From: Hexactinellida sp. DTS-2022 | Lineage: Eukaryota; Porifera; Hexactinellida | Assembly (NCBI GenBank): GCA_028753945.1 | Contig: JAPNXP010000001.1 | Location: 13,506,501 to 13,570,500 of the forward strand | Length of the DNA stretch: 64,000 nt | Reading direction: 5' to 3' | Shown here: in pieces, positions 54,534 to 64,000 of the stretch | Layout of the letters: every line of letters begins with the position of its first letter | Numbering within the stretch: the first letter of the stretch is position 1 | Notes under the pieces: generated by a model | The model's input: only the letters and a program-made list of their open reading frames with translations | What the model was told of the DNA's origin: nothing | The model's database searches: none | Position numbers and translations under genes: made by a program

Positions 54534-55060
54534 ACTTAGCTATATAGGGAGATAAAATAATCAATTTTTGGTTCAATTGGGGCGATATTCAGCCTGTAGT
54601 TAAAGTGAATTCAGCATAGAGCTAAATAATAGCTAGGATTTCAAAAGGTATTAAAGAATAACTAAAACTTACCATAATTTCGTGCGACAGATTAATATTA
54701 TTCACATTAATTGTTTTAATCTAGTAATTAACCAAGAAAATCCATATATTAATAGCCCAATTTTGTCTAATTCTATGTATAAATAATATATTTAATGCGA
54801 AACTCAATATTGTGTATGGAATTTACATATTTTCTGTGTTATTGTGGGATTGGGCTGTATCAACTATAAAAATGAAGAAAACATAACTAATTTCGACGAG
54901 ATTGATCCATTAATTTATGAGAAATTAATTGTGAAGTGGTGCTCATTTTCTCTACTGGATTTCGCTACAAACTTCACTCGTATTCTTATTTCCCAGCACT
55001 CCAGTTTATTAAATCAAGATAATAAAGTCTCATACATTATAGCAAGTATAATTAAATGTA
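54534..55060. other. AT-rich spacer with a doubtful ORF
   Basis: A 94-codon frame (54844-55125, plus) has protein-like middle segments (YEKLIVKWCSFSLLDFATNF), but its end lies in the next MITE and the start is arbitrary. I do not call it a gene. Confidence 0.35.
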
Positions 55061-55063
55061 TTA

Positions 55064-55390
55064 CAGTGGATGTTGGTTATAAGAACATTCCATTAAAAAT
55101 ACTCCAGTGTGCGATAACAAATTGATATACGTATAATACAATCACACAGAATATACTTTATCCTTATACTCTCGCCCCTAACTTGAGATTGAGATCCGAC
55201 TTCCCTCTGTGATCCCTGGATCTACGTCTTGCCCTGAAATGGTTTAGCCACTGAGTAACTGCTAATTTATAGTAAAGAAAGACACCATTTGTTATAGAAT
55301 TATTATCTCCAACTATTAGTAACAACACTTGTCGGCACGAATTAACAAATTCCGATCCCAGCGATAGCATTATATAACCGGTATCCACTG
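55064..55390. mobile_element. pogo-like MITE, GGTTATAAGAAC subtype
   Basis: TA-flanked; CAGTGGATGTTGGTTATAAG and (complement) CAGTGGATACCGGTTATATA. Same ends as 18682-18779 but with a 230-bp longer interior. Confidence 0.85.
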
Positions 55391-55392
55391 TA

Positions 55393-57290
55393 TTGCATAT
55401 TTAGTTGTGATGAAATAGTGCGGACTATGTATCTTTAGTGTTGTTGCACCATGGATAATAGTGTATAATGAGAGAAGCAACATAAACCATTGTTTGAATT
55501 TGTTTCCATCGAATACAATTAGGAATTTCAAACCTTCTATAAGAAGTGGAAAATTGAAATACAAGTTTTGGCATTATTGAGAGATCAGCTCTGCAATTAC
55601 GAATTTTAAAACTACAAAATATGCAATTTTAATAACTAAACTTACAAGCCGTCTACTACCACTAAATTAATTTCAATACCTGTGTAATTGAATTTGATGA
55701 CTTCAGTTTAGTTTTAAATTATGTTGGAGTAAATACATTTCAGTTACAGTTACAGTTACTGTTTAGAAAATTCGCTAAGATCTATTTTATTTGGATTTGA
55801 ACTGCAGTTCAATTTCTGTTCAGTTCGAAACACTATAGTATGGATGCACTATTAGTCAACCACCAAAATATGGTGCCCTGTCAAAAAATGGCACAGTTGT
55901 AATTTACTTTTATCACATGATGTAAATAGGTAGCTGAGTATTCTTAAAGTTTGATAAACAAATAAAATCCGATTTTGAATGTTAATGAATTTCATGTTTG
56001 TGCAAATTGGGATTGTGATCACTGGTTAACTGGTTTACTGCAAATATTATATTTTAATGGTACATGTCTGTTAACTAGTAGGGGTCTCAAACTCAATATA
56101 TCACGGGTAGAAGTGAATTTCTGATTTGATTCTTAATATAAGGAATCCAAATATCGCTATAAAATAATGAGATGCTTCGGAGATTAATAGAGTATCCGTA
56201 AATAATGAATCATTGATTTACAAATTTAGAAATATTACTAGCATAAATCCGGGAATAGTTTCCAATAAGGAAATAATCTTCTGGAATAATATTCCTGTTG
56301 TTCAAATACTCTTTGTGTAGGTTAGTGTAGTTCGATTAGCTTTAATATCGGTGGAAAACAATAAAATTTACACAGAATATGAAATAGTTTAATATATTTC
56401 AGCACTGACGCAAACCTATTAGACCCAAAATATATATTTACAAACCTTATTCGACCATTGGAGTCACCGTATAGACAATAACTGTAACTGTACTGGCATT
56501 ACTAAATACTGTATAATCTTTTTACATATATAACCGTAACTGTAATTAAAATGAAAACTTTTTAGCTGTAACCGAGGCTGTAATATTTTTTTCAAATGTA
56601 ACTGTAACTTAAACAGAATATAACCAAATTCAAATTGAGTTTGCAGCACTATCTCTAAACAAAAATGTCAGGTCATCAATAATTTTTAATTTCACAGAGA
56701 ACTCTCGTTATAACGAAGTGCTTGGGACCTGTAATTTCCTTCGTTATATCCGGATATTCGTTATAAGCAGATATTATTTAATGCATTTAGTGATCTGGGG
56801 GAAAATATTATTTCGTTATATTTCGACTTCGTGACACTGTATATGTATAATATAAGCAGTTATAAATGTGGTCAGGCCATGGCTTGACCTGCCTGACAGC
56901 TTCCGATGACCCTGTTTACTGATATTGGATTTGTTGGCGATATGAATATACATATGTTTATTCGCCATCAATTATTCAGTGAGAATTCTCCCAGGACCTA
57001 GCTCCTTAGTATACTAATTATAATTATCTTTGAATTATAAATTATTTGTGGAATTATCTCCAACATAATTGAATATAACATATATGTATATTTGGAATTT
57101 TGTCACTAAAATAGCAGACTTTAATACGGAAAACATCTAATGAACATTCAATTAATAGTTAGATTTTAATTGTAATTATTTGTAAGCGATTTTAAATACA
57201 GTAGAACTTAGTTTGTAGCACATTTATTAAACTTGCACCCACTTGAGTAGGGTATACATAAGGAAATGGAATACATTCATTTTATTGGGC
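55393..57290. other. AT-rich region with scattered repeat remnants
   Basis: Holds ACAGTTACAGTTACAGTTAC at 55743, a complete pogo-like MITE at 56695-56839 (CAGAGAACTCTCGTTATAAC to GACACTG, then TA), and a short third piece of the 50/52-kb duplication at 56925-57180. No gene seen. Confidence 0.5.
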
Positions 57291-57293
57291 CAG

Positions 57294-58714
57294 GTGTTAT
57301 AGTGCCAGCGGTCCCCAAAAATACCCCGGACCAGTGGTCCTAGTGTCAGCTGTCCCCCCTCAGGATTAGATGTCCCCAAATCGGACTACTTTAAATGTAG
57401 AATATGAAACTATAGTAATGTGCATTGTGAAATTTATTATTCTGGGACCCTAGTGTGAGGTTTCTGAGGGAAGACATCTGACCCTATGGCCATAGGTCTG
57501 GGGGGACATTTGATCCTAGGGCCACAGGTCCGGGGGACATCTGACCATAGGTCCGGGGGGACATATGACACTAGGGCCATAGGTCTGGGGGGACATCTGA
57601 TCCTAGGGCCACAGGTCCGGGGGCACAGCTGACACTAGGGCCATAGGTCCGGGGGGACATCTGACCCTAGGGCCATAGGCAGGGACGTTGCCAGGATTTT
57701 TCACCTAGGGGGGAACAGAAATTGCCAGGGGGGGCAAACATTATATTGGTGTTAAATCTAGCAGTTGACGTTACCAAAAACTATGCAATTATAGATGAAG
57801 CTTTCTAGTTTAATGTCCTGCAAAGTACATATGAAAATGTTTTGGTTTGTGTAATTCGTTTCAATATAAGTGAAGATTTACATTTTAGACGAGCGAGCGA
57901 AGCGAGCGAGAAAAATTTTGAGGTGTCTAGGGATCTTGAGCAATGTACAGGGGAAAATTGGAGCCTCGTACAGGTATATGACTCAAATGGATTTGAAAAT
58001 GTGAACTCATTATAGGCCACTGTTTGTTGGAATCTTGTTTCAGCTCCACCGCCCGCGTCAGATTTAACTCCCGCACGAATATTGTCATTATTGTCATTAT
58101 TGCCATTATTACACCTACACTTCAAGTAAGGCCACTGTTCGTTGCCAATTTTATTGTAGGACACACTCTATAAAATAGCCATAATTAGCTAGTAACAAAA
58201 TCAGAATCTATAACAAGCATTATTACCCAACGATTGCATATTTTATCAATAAGCACTCACAAATTAGAATATTTACTCAGATAATTATTAACTATGTCGT
58301 CATCAAATAATGAGATAATGATAATGAGATGCCGTCCGCCCGCATCCTCTGATAGACTTCGTGTGGAGCTGAAACAATATTGTCATTAACACTGGCCTAA
58401 ATTGAATTCAATAGCATCAATGAATCAGAGAAATAAATAGTTCAATATATTTTACCAGGGGGGGCATTGCCCCGGGGCGAGGATTTCTACCAGGGGGGCA
58501 TTGCCCCCCTATGCCTCCCCCGTGGCGACGTCCCTGGCCACAGGTCCGGGGGACAGCTGACCCTAGTGCCACAGGTCTGGGGGACATCTGACACTAGGGC
58601 CACAGGTCTGGGGGGACATCTGACCCTAGGGCCACAAGTCCGGGGGACATCTGATCCTAGGACCATAGGTCTGGGGAACATCTGACACGGGGGGACCGCT
58701 GGCACTCCGACACC
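57294..58714. mobile_element. Composite element: TIRs, 32-bp minisatellite and nested hAT
   Basis: The outer ends GTGCCAGCGGTCCCC (57303-57317) and its exact complement (58691-58705) extend loosely outward through GGTGT. Between them runs a minisatellite of about 32 bp (GGGGGACATCTGACCCTAGG, GCCATAGGTCCG). It is split by the hAT element at 57680-58535, with units on both sides. Outer duplication not identified. Confidence 0.8.
57680..58535. mobile_element. hAT-like element nested in the minisatellite
   Basis: The ends CAGGGACGTTGCCAGG and (complement) CAGGGACGTCGCCACGGG. The flanks GCCATAGG (57672-57679) and GCCACAGG (58536-58543) are the duplication, differing by one base as the minisatellite itself does. 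Subterminal CCAGGGGGGCAxTGCC blocks lie at both ends. The interior (57740-58440) has no transposase; GAGCGAGCGAAGCGAGCGAG at 57891 stands out. Confidence 0.85.
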
Positions 58715-58715
58715 G

Positions 58716-60425
58716 GTATGTGCCAGTATAATGTACTAAATATAAGCAAATTCCATTATTTTCGAAGTCTAGGGTACTACACCTTAAATGTATTTGTGAT
58801 TATTAAGAAGTGAGTAGGAAGAAATGAGGTCACAATATTGCTAATAAATAACAAAATTTGAAAGCATAAAAAATGTTTAATTTTATATTTTTAAACAAAC
58901 TGATCTATGGGTTTTTTTTCATAAAATATTCGACTCAAAATAGAATGTTTCCACATCCTTAGTTGCCTTGAGGTCTTATTTTAAGGAACAGTATATACAG
59001 TATAGTCAATGGTTCCGATTAATTCCCCATCATTGCAAGGGAGCCCGCAGAGGTAGTTTTGTGGACGCACACGAATAATTCAAATGGTCAAATGGTTTGG
59101 TAAATCGATCGTTAATTTACGCTTATTTCCCAATAAATCCATCATTGCAATAATATTCTTGTTTTCCTCTGGTATATTCAAGTAGTAAAGCTAGGCTATG
59201 TTAGAAATGAGACCAAGTTAGTACTTAATATTGTGAATCGGCCATCAGGTACTGCACATTTATATAACTAGGGGTATTTGGTTAACTAGGGGTATTTGGT
59301 TACATTTATACATATAACTAGGGGTATTTGGTTATTTGGTTACAGTAGTTATGGGGTCATATTCAAGAAAGACGAAATGAAACGCCCCCATACATCTTTA
59401 GCATTCCATTGTGTCTATTTGACATCTAATGACTATCAATAAATACAATAAATAAACAGCTCTATTATGAAGAAATGACAGCTCAAATTAGAATAAATAT
59501 TCAAATTGCCGGTGATTACTACTTTAGTATTTCTAATTTTCTAATCAACTTAAATCTGGGTAGTACAAATGGACTCGAAAAGGTTGGGATTCCATCTCTA
59601 CACCAATAGTGTATTATACAGCTAAATAATATATTTCAGCTACCGCTAATGTAATAAATTTCCTGTAGTATACTCAATCTGTGTATGAGCCTTTAAATAT
59701 TTGAAAAGTTGTCGATCCGATTTACGCCCATGAATGAAACCTGGCCCTTAATAGAAGATTACACAGTTTTATCTGACCACTTTTATCAATTGACAAGCCA
59801 ATAGCTAGACCATTCTTACTTCACTAGTAATGGCGGTCAAACAATGGCCTGACCACTTTATAATTGCTTCCTCCGCCCCTGCAAAGGCCATATAATTTGA
59901 AAATAAATAGGCTTAGAAAACAAGCGAGGGCCGCAGGCCCGAATGTAATTGTAATAACGCGCGTTACCCGGAGAGCAGCTTTTAATTGTACAAAACTACA
60001 AATAGCGAACATGGACTACGTTTAAATAGGTTACTTTTGAGTTAGGGTAGTTTGAACCAATATAAGTGGAACCCCAATTAATTAGTGGCTCTATTAAGCG
60101 GGTTCTACTACAGTTATATGCAGGAGTGGTACCAGTTAGTCCGAGACGCATAGGTTAAGCTATCCACAGGGGACTAATCTGCATTTTTTTCGTTTTCTAA
60201 TTTTCCTTTTCTAATTCATGTTCCCAAAGAATACTTAATTTATTCTTATATTCTAATATTATTTACAAAATTCAAGAGGGTTAATTAAATATACTAATCA
60301 ATTTTTTAACTAACCCGAAAAATGAAGTAGATTGGAAAATTACATAATTTGTTGATGTTATTTGATGTAATGTTTATACCCAATCGATAAGGTTTACCCT
60401 CCTGTATTAAAGAATCTTTTTTCTA
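58716..60425. other. Spacer upstream of the NACHT-LRR gene
   Basis: AT-rich. AACTAGGGGTATTTGGTTA is repeated in tandem at 59268-59345. GAGGGCCGCAGGCCCGA at 59925 matches the core at 7763 inside the nested element of the kinesin. A small inverted pair (AACCCCAATTAATTAGTGG and AGCGGGTTCTACTAC) is at 60066-60115. No gene. A non-coding first exon of the downstream gene may lie here. Confidence 0.45.
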
Positions 60426-60439
60426 ATGTAGGAGTCCCA

Positions 60440-63400
60440 ATGGCAGAAACATTATTCGCTGAATTGGGTGCTTCGAAGGTTTTATCGACTGAACTGAAAC
60501 TTGAAGAGATCCTACAGATAATGAGCGAATTAAGAATCCCAGATGGATTATACCAAGATATAAAGCAAGGAACTAATTTCCTAATCGCATTGAAGAAATG
60601 GACCGGCCATAACGCATTCCTATTCTACCAGTCACTGAAGCACATTAGATCCGACTTAGTGGAAGTGGCATGCAAGATAAAGTGGCTGTGTGTAACTTCC
60701 CCAGAAGAGGCTGGGTTTCAAGAGGAAGAAGAATTGACTGTCAAAACACTAATCGAACTATTGAAAAGTGAAGTATCGAAAGCAAACTGGGAGCTTATTT
60801 ACATGGTAATTACAAACGAAGCTGAAGATAATGCCAATTTCGAAATAACTCTGAACAAACTATCGGAAAAAGGATTGATTGGAAAAGATCTCAAAGCATT
60901 GACACGATTAATGGTGGAAATCCAAAGAGAAGATTTAGTAGCGAAACTCCAACAATATCAGAATGCATTCTGTGCCATGGATGAAGAGGAATTTGAAGGA
61001 AAATTCAAAAAGGAAATTGGCAAACAAGCAATAGAAATGAAACAGTGGGATGCGAATTTGAAAGATTTCTTACAAATCCAACACAGCACAGTTCAACAAA
61101 TGCTGGGAGATGACGTATCGGTAAATCTAGCAGAGGTGTTCATCGAATTAACAATCCTAAGAGAGAAACCTCGACCCATTAATTTCAAAGATGAAACAAC
61201 CTACAACGAGATTGCATATCTCAGAAAGATAGCAAATAAAGAAGTTGAAATACAGCCAGTTGATTTTACTCAAGAATTGACAACATATGAATCTAAAAAG
61301 CCGGAAATTTGGTGCATCATTGGCAACCCCGGCAGTGGAAAAACATTCCTGGCCAAGCGAACAGCCCTCAGATTTAGTAGTAACGAACTAACCGGGATTC
61401 AATACTCAATCTCAATTCCCTGCCGCAATGAAGAATGGCATTCCATGGAGGTAGCAAGAATTCAGGAGGATAAGAAAGTTGACTCGGTATTTATACAAAA
61501 ATGGATATGTCTGGGATTGCCGGTTGGACCCAGTTGGACAAACGATTTAGCGAAGCACTTGAATGAATCGAGTGGAGATGGAGTCCTGTTCATTATCGAC
61601 GGACTAGATGAGTTTACCAGGAAAGTGCCATTCGAGAAAACATTTCTATGTTTGCTGCTGACCCGTCAAACCATGACAAAAGCAACCATAATTCTAACGA
61701 GTCGCCCCGGGGCATGGACTGACATCTCCTCTGCACACGAATTGAAAGTGAACAGGTACTACCAGGTGCTTGGGTTCTCGCCAGCCAACAGAGACCTATA
61801 CTTCGAGAAACAAATACGCAACGAAAAGAAACTGGAGGAATGCAAGAGTTTGCTAAAGCGACACGACGAAATGGATCAGCTCTCGTTAATCCCAGTGAAT
61901 GCGTCCCTTTTCGCAGCTCTGCTGAAAGGAGAAGATTCCACTCTCATTAACACTCTGACAAACCTCTACTACGAATTAACGCTTTACCTGATAAGGAGAG
62001 AACTGGCCCGAACGGGACTACCAGAATTCACACGAGTGGAACGCATATCCGATCTCCATGCCGACATACTTGAATGCCTAAGTAAAGTAGGATTCATCGC
62101 AATGCTCGGGGTAGCGAACAGAGAACTAACATCGGAGGAAAACGTGCCTCTAACAATCGGACAAGATGTATACCCCAGTTTGTGCTTAGGTCTAGCTCAC
62201 GAGCACTACAGAACTAACTCTGTCGGGTTGATAACTAAAGTGTGGACATTTGTGCATCTGACCATGCAGGAGTTCGTCTCTGCTCACTGGGTTAGCAACA
62301 CTTCCTGGACAAAGCAGTGCTTCAGCATCAGGTACATAGCCCACTCAGTTGATAACTTCTCGCTTTTCAAAATGGTGACGAGATTCCTGTGCGGACTCGT
62401 GACAGAAAAAGCAGCTGTTTTGCTTGTCATTATGCACAGACACCTAACCCCGCAACCAATCCCAATGATTGGAATGCCTATTAGTTATCAGCTAAAATAT
62501 CAAAATATATATGGCATGAGTGTGTGGGAAGAATTCACTAAAATATTTTTCGAATTAATTGCCATTGTATATGAAACAAATTCAATTTCATTAGCTACCT
62601 GGTTTAATAACTTCAAACAGTATTTCCCTACTCACATATACCTCTATGTACAACAAGCAGTCTCTCCTAATGAATGGTTTTGTTTCTGTCAGTCTCTCGA
62701 ACTTGTTAATCGAATTCAACTCATTTACATCGACACTAGTGTCATCAATCCAACTCAGTTCAAATATTTGATAGAGAAAATTGGAATTTGTTCAATTAAT
62801 TTGATAACATTGCGCTTCCATGGGAAAGTTTCCACTCCGCTATCGTATACAGAAACATTTAGAGAGACAGTAATTAAGTCTGACACTAAAATTAGTATTG
62901 AGCTATACAACTGTAATTTCAGTGCTGAGGAAGCTGTTAATCTCCTTCCTACACCAACCAATCAGATTATTGACAGCTTGAAACTAATTGAGAATGAATA
63001 TTCACATAAAGCTTTTCAGGAATTAACCAATCTATTCTCTGCTATTCAACGCTTATGTGTTTATGAATCTGGAACTAATTACGACACTATGGTACCAGCT
63101 CTGTGTCAGGCGACACAACTAAGAGTATTACACCTCTATAACATTCCCTCTAAACTCATTCCTAGCCTAACAGCTGTGCTACCTCAGTTCTCTAAGCTAC
63201 AAGAGATTGCAATCAATAATTACTCACTGCTACCTGCAATTAGTCATCTGTCCAATCTAACTTATCTACAGATACGAGATCGTAAAACTAGAGACACAAC
63301 TCTCTGTGAATATTTGTTAGAGATTATTACTGGGAATAGACACTCGTTAAGAGGAATGGTTTTGTGGTCTTTGCACATAATTGGATTGAATAATTGGAGT

Positions 63401-63790
63401 TTACTTCTCAATTCTTTGGAACTTTGCACTAATTTAGTTCAGCTAAAGATATTTTACATTACTCTATCATCTCTAGACGTCACTCACTGGAGTAGCGCTG
63501 TTAAACAAATGAAGTCTGTAGTTGAATTGGAATTCCATGATGTCTCCCTCTCTGACACAGGATTATTATCTCTCTGTGAAGGACTGATATACCATCCTGC
63601 TATTAGGAGTCTAAAGCTATCAGGCTGTAAGCTGACTTCTCTATCCTGTGAGCCTCTAGCTAACCTAATTCCAACTGTCTCACAGCTGGAGACACTGACA
63701 GTCGAGGGACTATCTGAACCTGACAGAAATCCTATCTCATTACTCAAGGAAACAGTTGATGAGTTTGGTATTGAGCATGATTTGTATTAA
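60440..63790 (+). CDS. NLR-type protein: tandem death-fold domains, NACHT, LRR
   Basis: An uninterrupted 1116-residue single-exon frame. Residues about 14-85 and 100-177 are two helical bundles of death-fold type (DED or CARD-like; FEITLNKLSEKGLIGKDLKA). The NACHT domain has Walker A GNPGSGKT at 295-302, Walker B VLFIIDGLDEF at 382-392 and a TSRPG sensor at 420-424. A helical NACHT-associated region follows, then C-terminal LRRs from about 760 to 1090 (SLSDTGLLSLCEGLIYHPAI; IRSLKLSGCKLTSLSCEPLA). This is the layout of cytosolic innate immune or cell-death NLRs, which oligomerise on ligand and recruit partners through the death fold. The start is the first Met, ten bases after a splice-acceptor-like TTTTTTCTAATGTAG, so an intron in the 5' leader is likely. 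Codon use is even and undamaged, unlike most neighbours. Ligand and effector partner unknown. Confidence 0.92.
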   Translation: MAETLFAELGASKVLSTELKLEEILQIMSELRIPDGLYQDIKQGTNFLIALKKWTGHNAFLFYQSLKHIRSDLVEVACKIKWLCVTSPEEAGFQEEEELTVKTLIELLKSEVSKANWELIYMVITNEAEDNANFEITLNKLSEKGLIGKDLKALTRLMVEIQREDLVAKLQQYQNAFCAMDEEEFEGKFKKEIGKQAIEMKQWDANLKDFLQIQHSTVQQMLGDDVSVNLAEVFIELTILREKPRPINFKDETTYNEIAYLRKIANKEVEIQPVDFTQELTTYESKKPEIWCIIGNPGSGKTFLAKRTALRFSSNELTGIQYSISIPCRNEEWHSMEVARIQEDKKVDSVFIQKWICLGLPVGPSWTNDLAKHLNESSGDGVLFIIDGLDEFTRKVPFEKTFLCLLLTRQTMTKATIILTSRPGAWTDISSAHELKVNRYYQVLGFSPANRDLYFEKQIRNEKKLEECKSLLKRHDEMDQLSLIPVNASLFAALLKGEDSTLINTLTNLYYELTLYLIRRELARTGLPEFTRVERISDLHADILECLSKVGFIAMLGVANRELTSEENVPLTIGQDVYPSLCLGLAHEHYRTNSVGLITKVWTFVHLTMQEFVSAHWVSNTSWTKQCFSIRYIAHSVDNFSLFKMVTRFLCGLVTEKAAVLLVIMHRHLTPQPIPMIGMPISYQLKYQNIYGMSVWEEFTKIFFELIAIVYETNSISLATWFNNFKQYFPTHIYLYVQQAVSPNEWFCFCQSLELVNRIQLIYIDTSVINPTQFKYLIEKIGICSINLITLRFHGKVSTPLSYTETFRETVIKSDTKISIELYNCNFSAEEAVNLLPTPTNQIIDSLKLIENEYSHKAFQELTNLFSAIQRLCVYESGTNYDTMVPALCQATQLRVLHLYNIPSKLIPSLTAVLPQFSKLQEIAINNYSLLPAISHLSNLTYLQIRDRKTRDTTLCEYLLEIITGNRHSLRGMVLWSLHIIGLNNWSLLLNSLELCTNLVQLKIFYITLSSLDVTHWSSAVKQMKSVVELEFHDVSLSDTGLLSLCEGLIYHPAIRSLKLSGCKLTSLSCEPLANLIPTVSQLETLTVEGLSEPDRNPISLLKETVDEFGIEHDLY

Positions 63791-64000
63791 CTTCTCATCT
63801 CTGCTAATAAGGTATGTATTCACTATATTATCTGTTAATAAAGTCTACTCTACTTAATCGGGTTTCTTTTGTCCGAGGATAATTGACAAGATTAAGCGGA
63901 GAACTTGATGAAAACAATTATATTTTATTTAGAGGTAATTGTATACGTTATTCGTTTATCAAATATTATCATTCGTAATGCGATATTTTTAGTAATATAA
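63791..64000. other. Downstream region with partial pogo-like TIR pair
   Basis: Around 63846-63910 the words CTACTTAATCGGG and GATTAAGCGGAGAACTTG form a small inverted pair of the AAGCGGAGT subtype. AATAAA near 63837 could serve as a polyadenylation signal for the NACHT-LRR gene. Confidence 0.45.

Noticed and set aside
55164-55388. 74-codon minus-strand ORF
   Set aside because: It lies entirely within the TA-flanked MITE at 55064-55390 and starts in its terminal repeat.
58467-58705. 72-codon ORFs rich in Gly, Thr and Pro on both strands
   Set aside because: They are translations of the 32-bp minisatellite.

Overview
The window is eukaryotic, animal-type DNA. It has intron-split genes with GT..AG boundaries, AT-rich spacers, and animal-only families: a kinesin-3 FHA region, plexin sema/PSI/TIG/TM exons, an NLR-type NACHT-LRR protein and a coiled-coil/NHL protein. 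The coiled-coil/NHL and NACHT types remind me of families expanded in sponges, possibly glass sponges. That is an inference from memory, not a search result.

The window is mostly a transposon graveyard, and element boundaries can be read directly because target-site duplications (TSDs) survive. 1-4.4 kb: a Ty3/gypsy pol remnant (+) split by a nearly complete hAT transposon (1482-4074, TSD ACGGAGAG). 5.6-12.7 kb: a dead kinesin-3 gene (+), with introns still recognisable, carrying several frameshifts, in-frame stops and four separate insertions inside coding exons. 14.6-15.9 kb: remains of a coiled-coil, possibly CPAP/CENPJ-like, gene (+). 16-17.1 kb: a second gypsy remnant (-) abutting the transmembrane exon of a plexin-like gene (-, 17.1-25.2 kb). 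The plexin introns hold a 40-bp satellite (29 copies), a 20-bp minisatellite (about 50 copies) and pogo-like MITEs. Its sema domain is joined in frame to an LRR protein at 25.2 kb. 26.4-28.6 kb: a NuMA/Hook-like coiled-coil gene (-). 29-30 kb: a zinc-knuckle gag-like remnant (-). 30.3-31.5 kb: a coiled-coil/NHL gene (-) with two frameshifts. 32-37.6 kb: a dense field of pogo-like and hAT MITEs. 37664-43300: a 5.6-kb foldback element with 1.6-1.8 kb inverted arms built of about 189-bp tandem repeats, a perfect 9-bp TSD and decayed NOF/MULE-like ORFs. 43.4-44.5 kb: an intact single-exon multi-pass membrane protein (-). 44.5-60.4 kb: no convincing host gene, only MITEs, a diverged duplication and minisatellite-bearing composite elements. 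60.4-63.8 kb: an intact 1116-residue death-fold/NACHT/LRR protein (+).

Only the membrane protein and the NACHT-LRR gene read through without interruption. Every other host-like gene has frameshifts. TE insertions and stops inside exons prove real decay for the kinesin. For the plexin, NuMA-like and NHL genes, uncorrected assembly indels remain possible. The best targets for a second look are the foldback element, the LRR-sema junction, the layered hAT insertions in the kinesin, the recurring GCGAAGC hairpin repeat and the NACHT-LRR gene.
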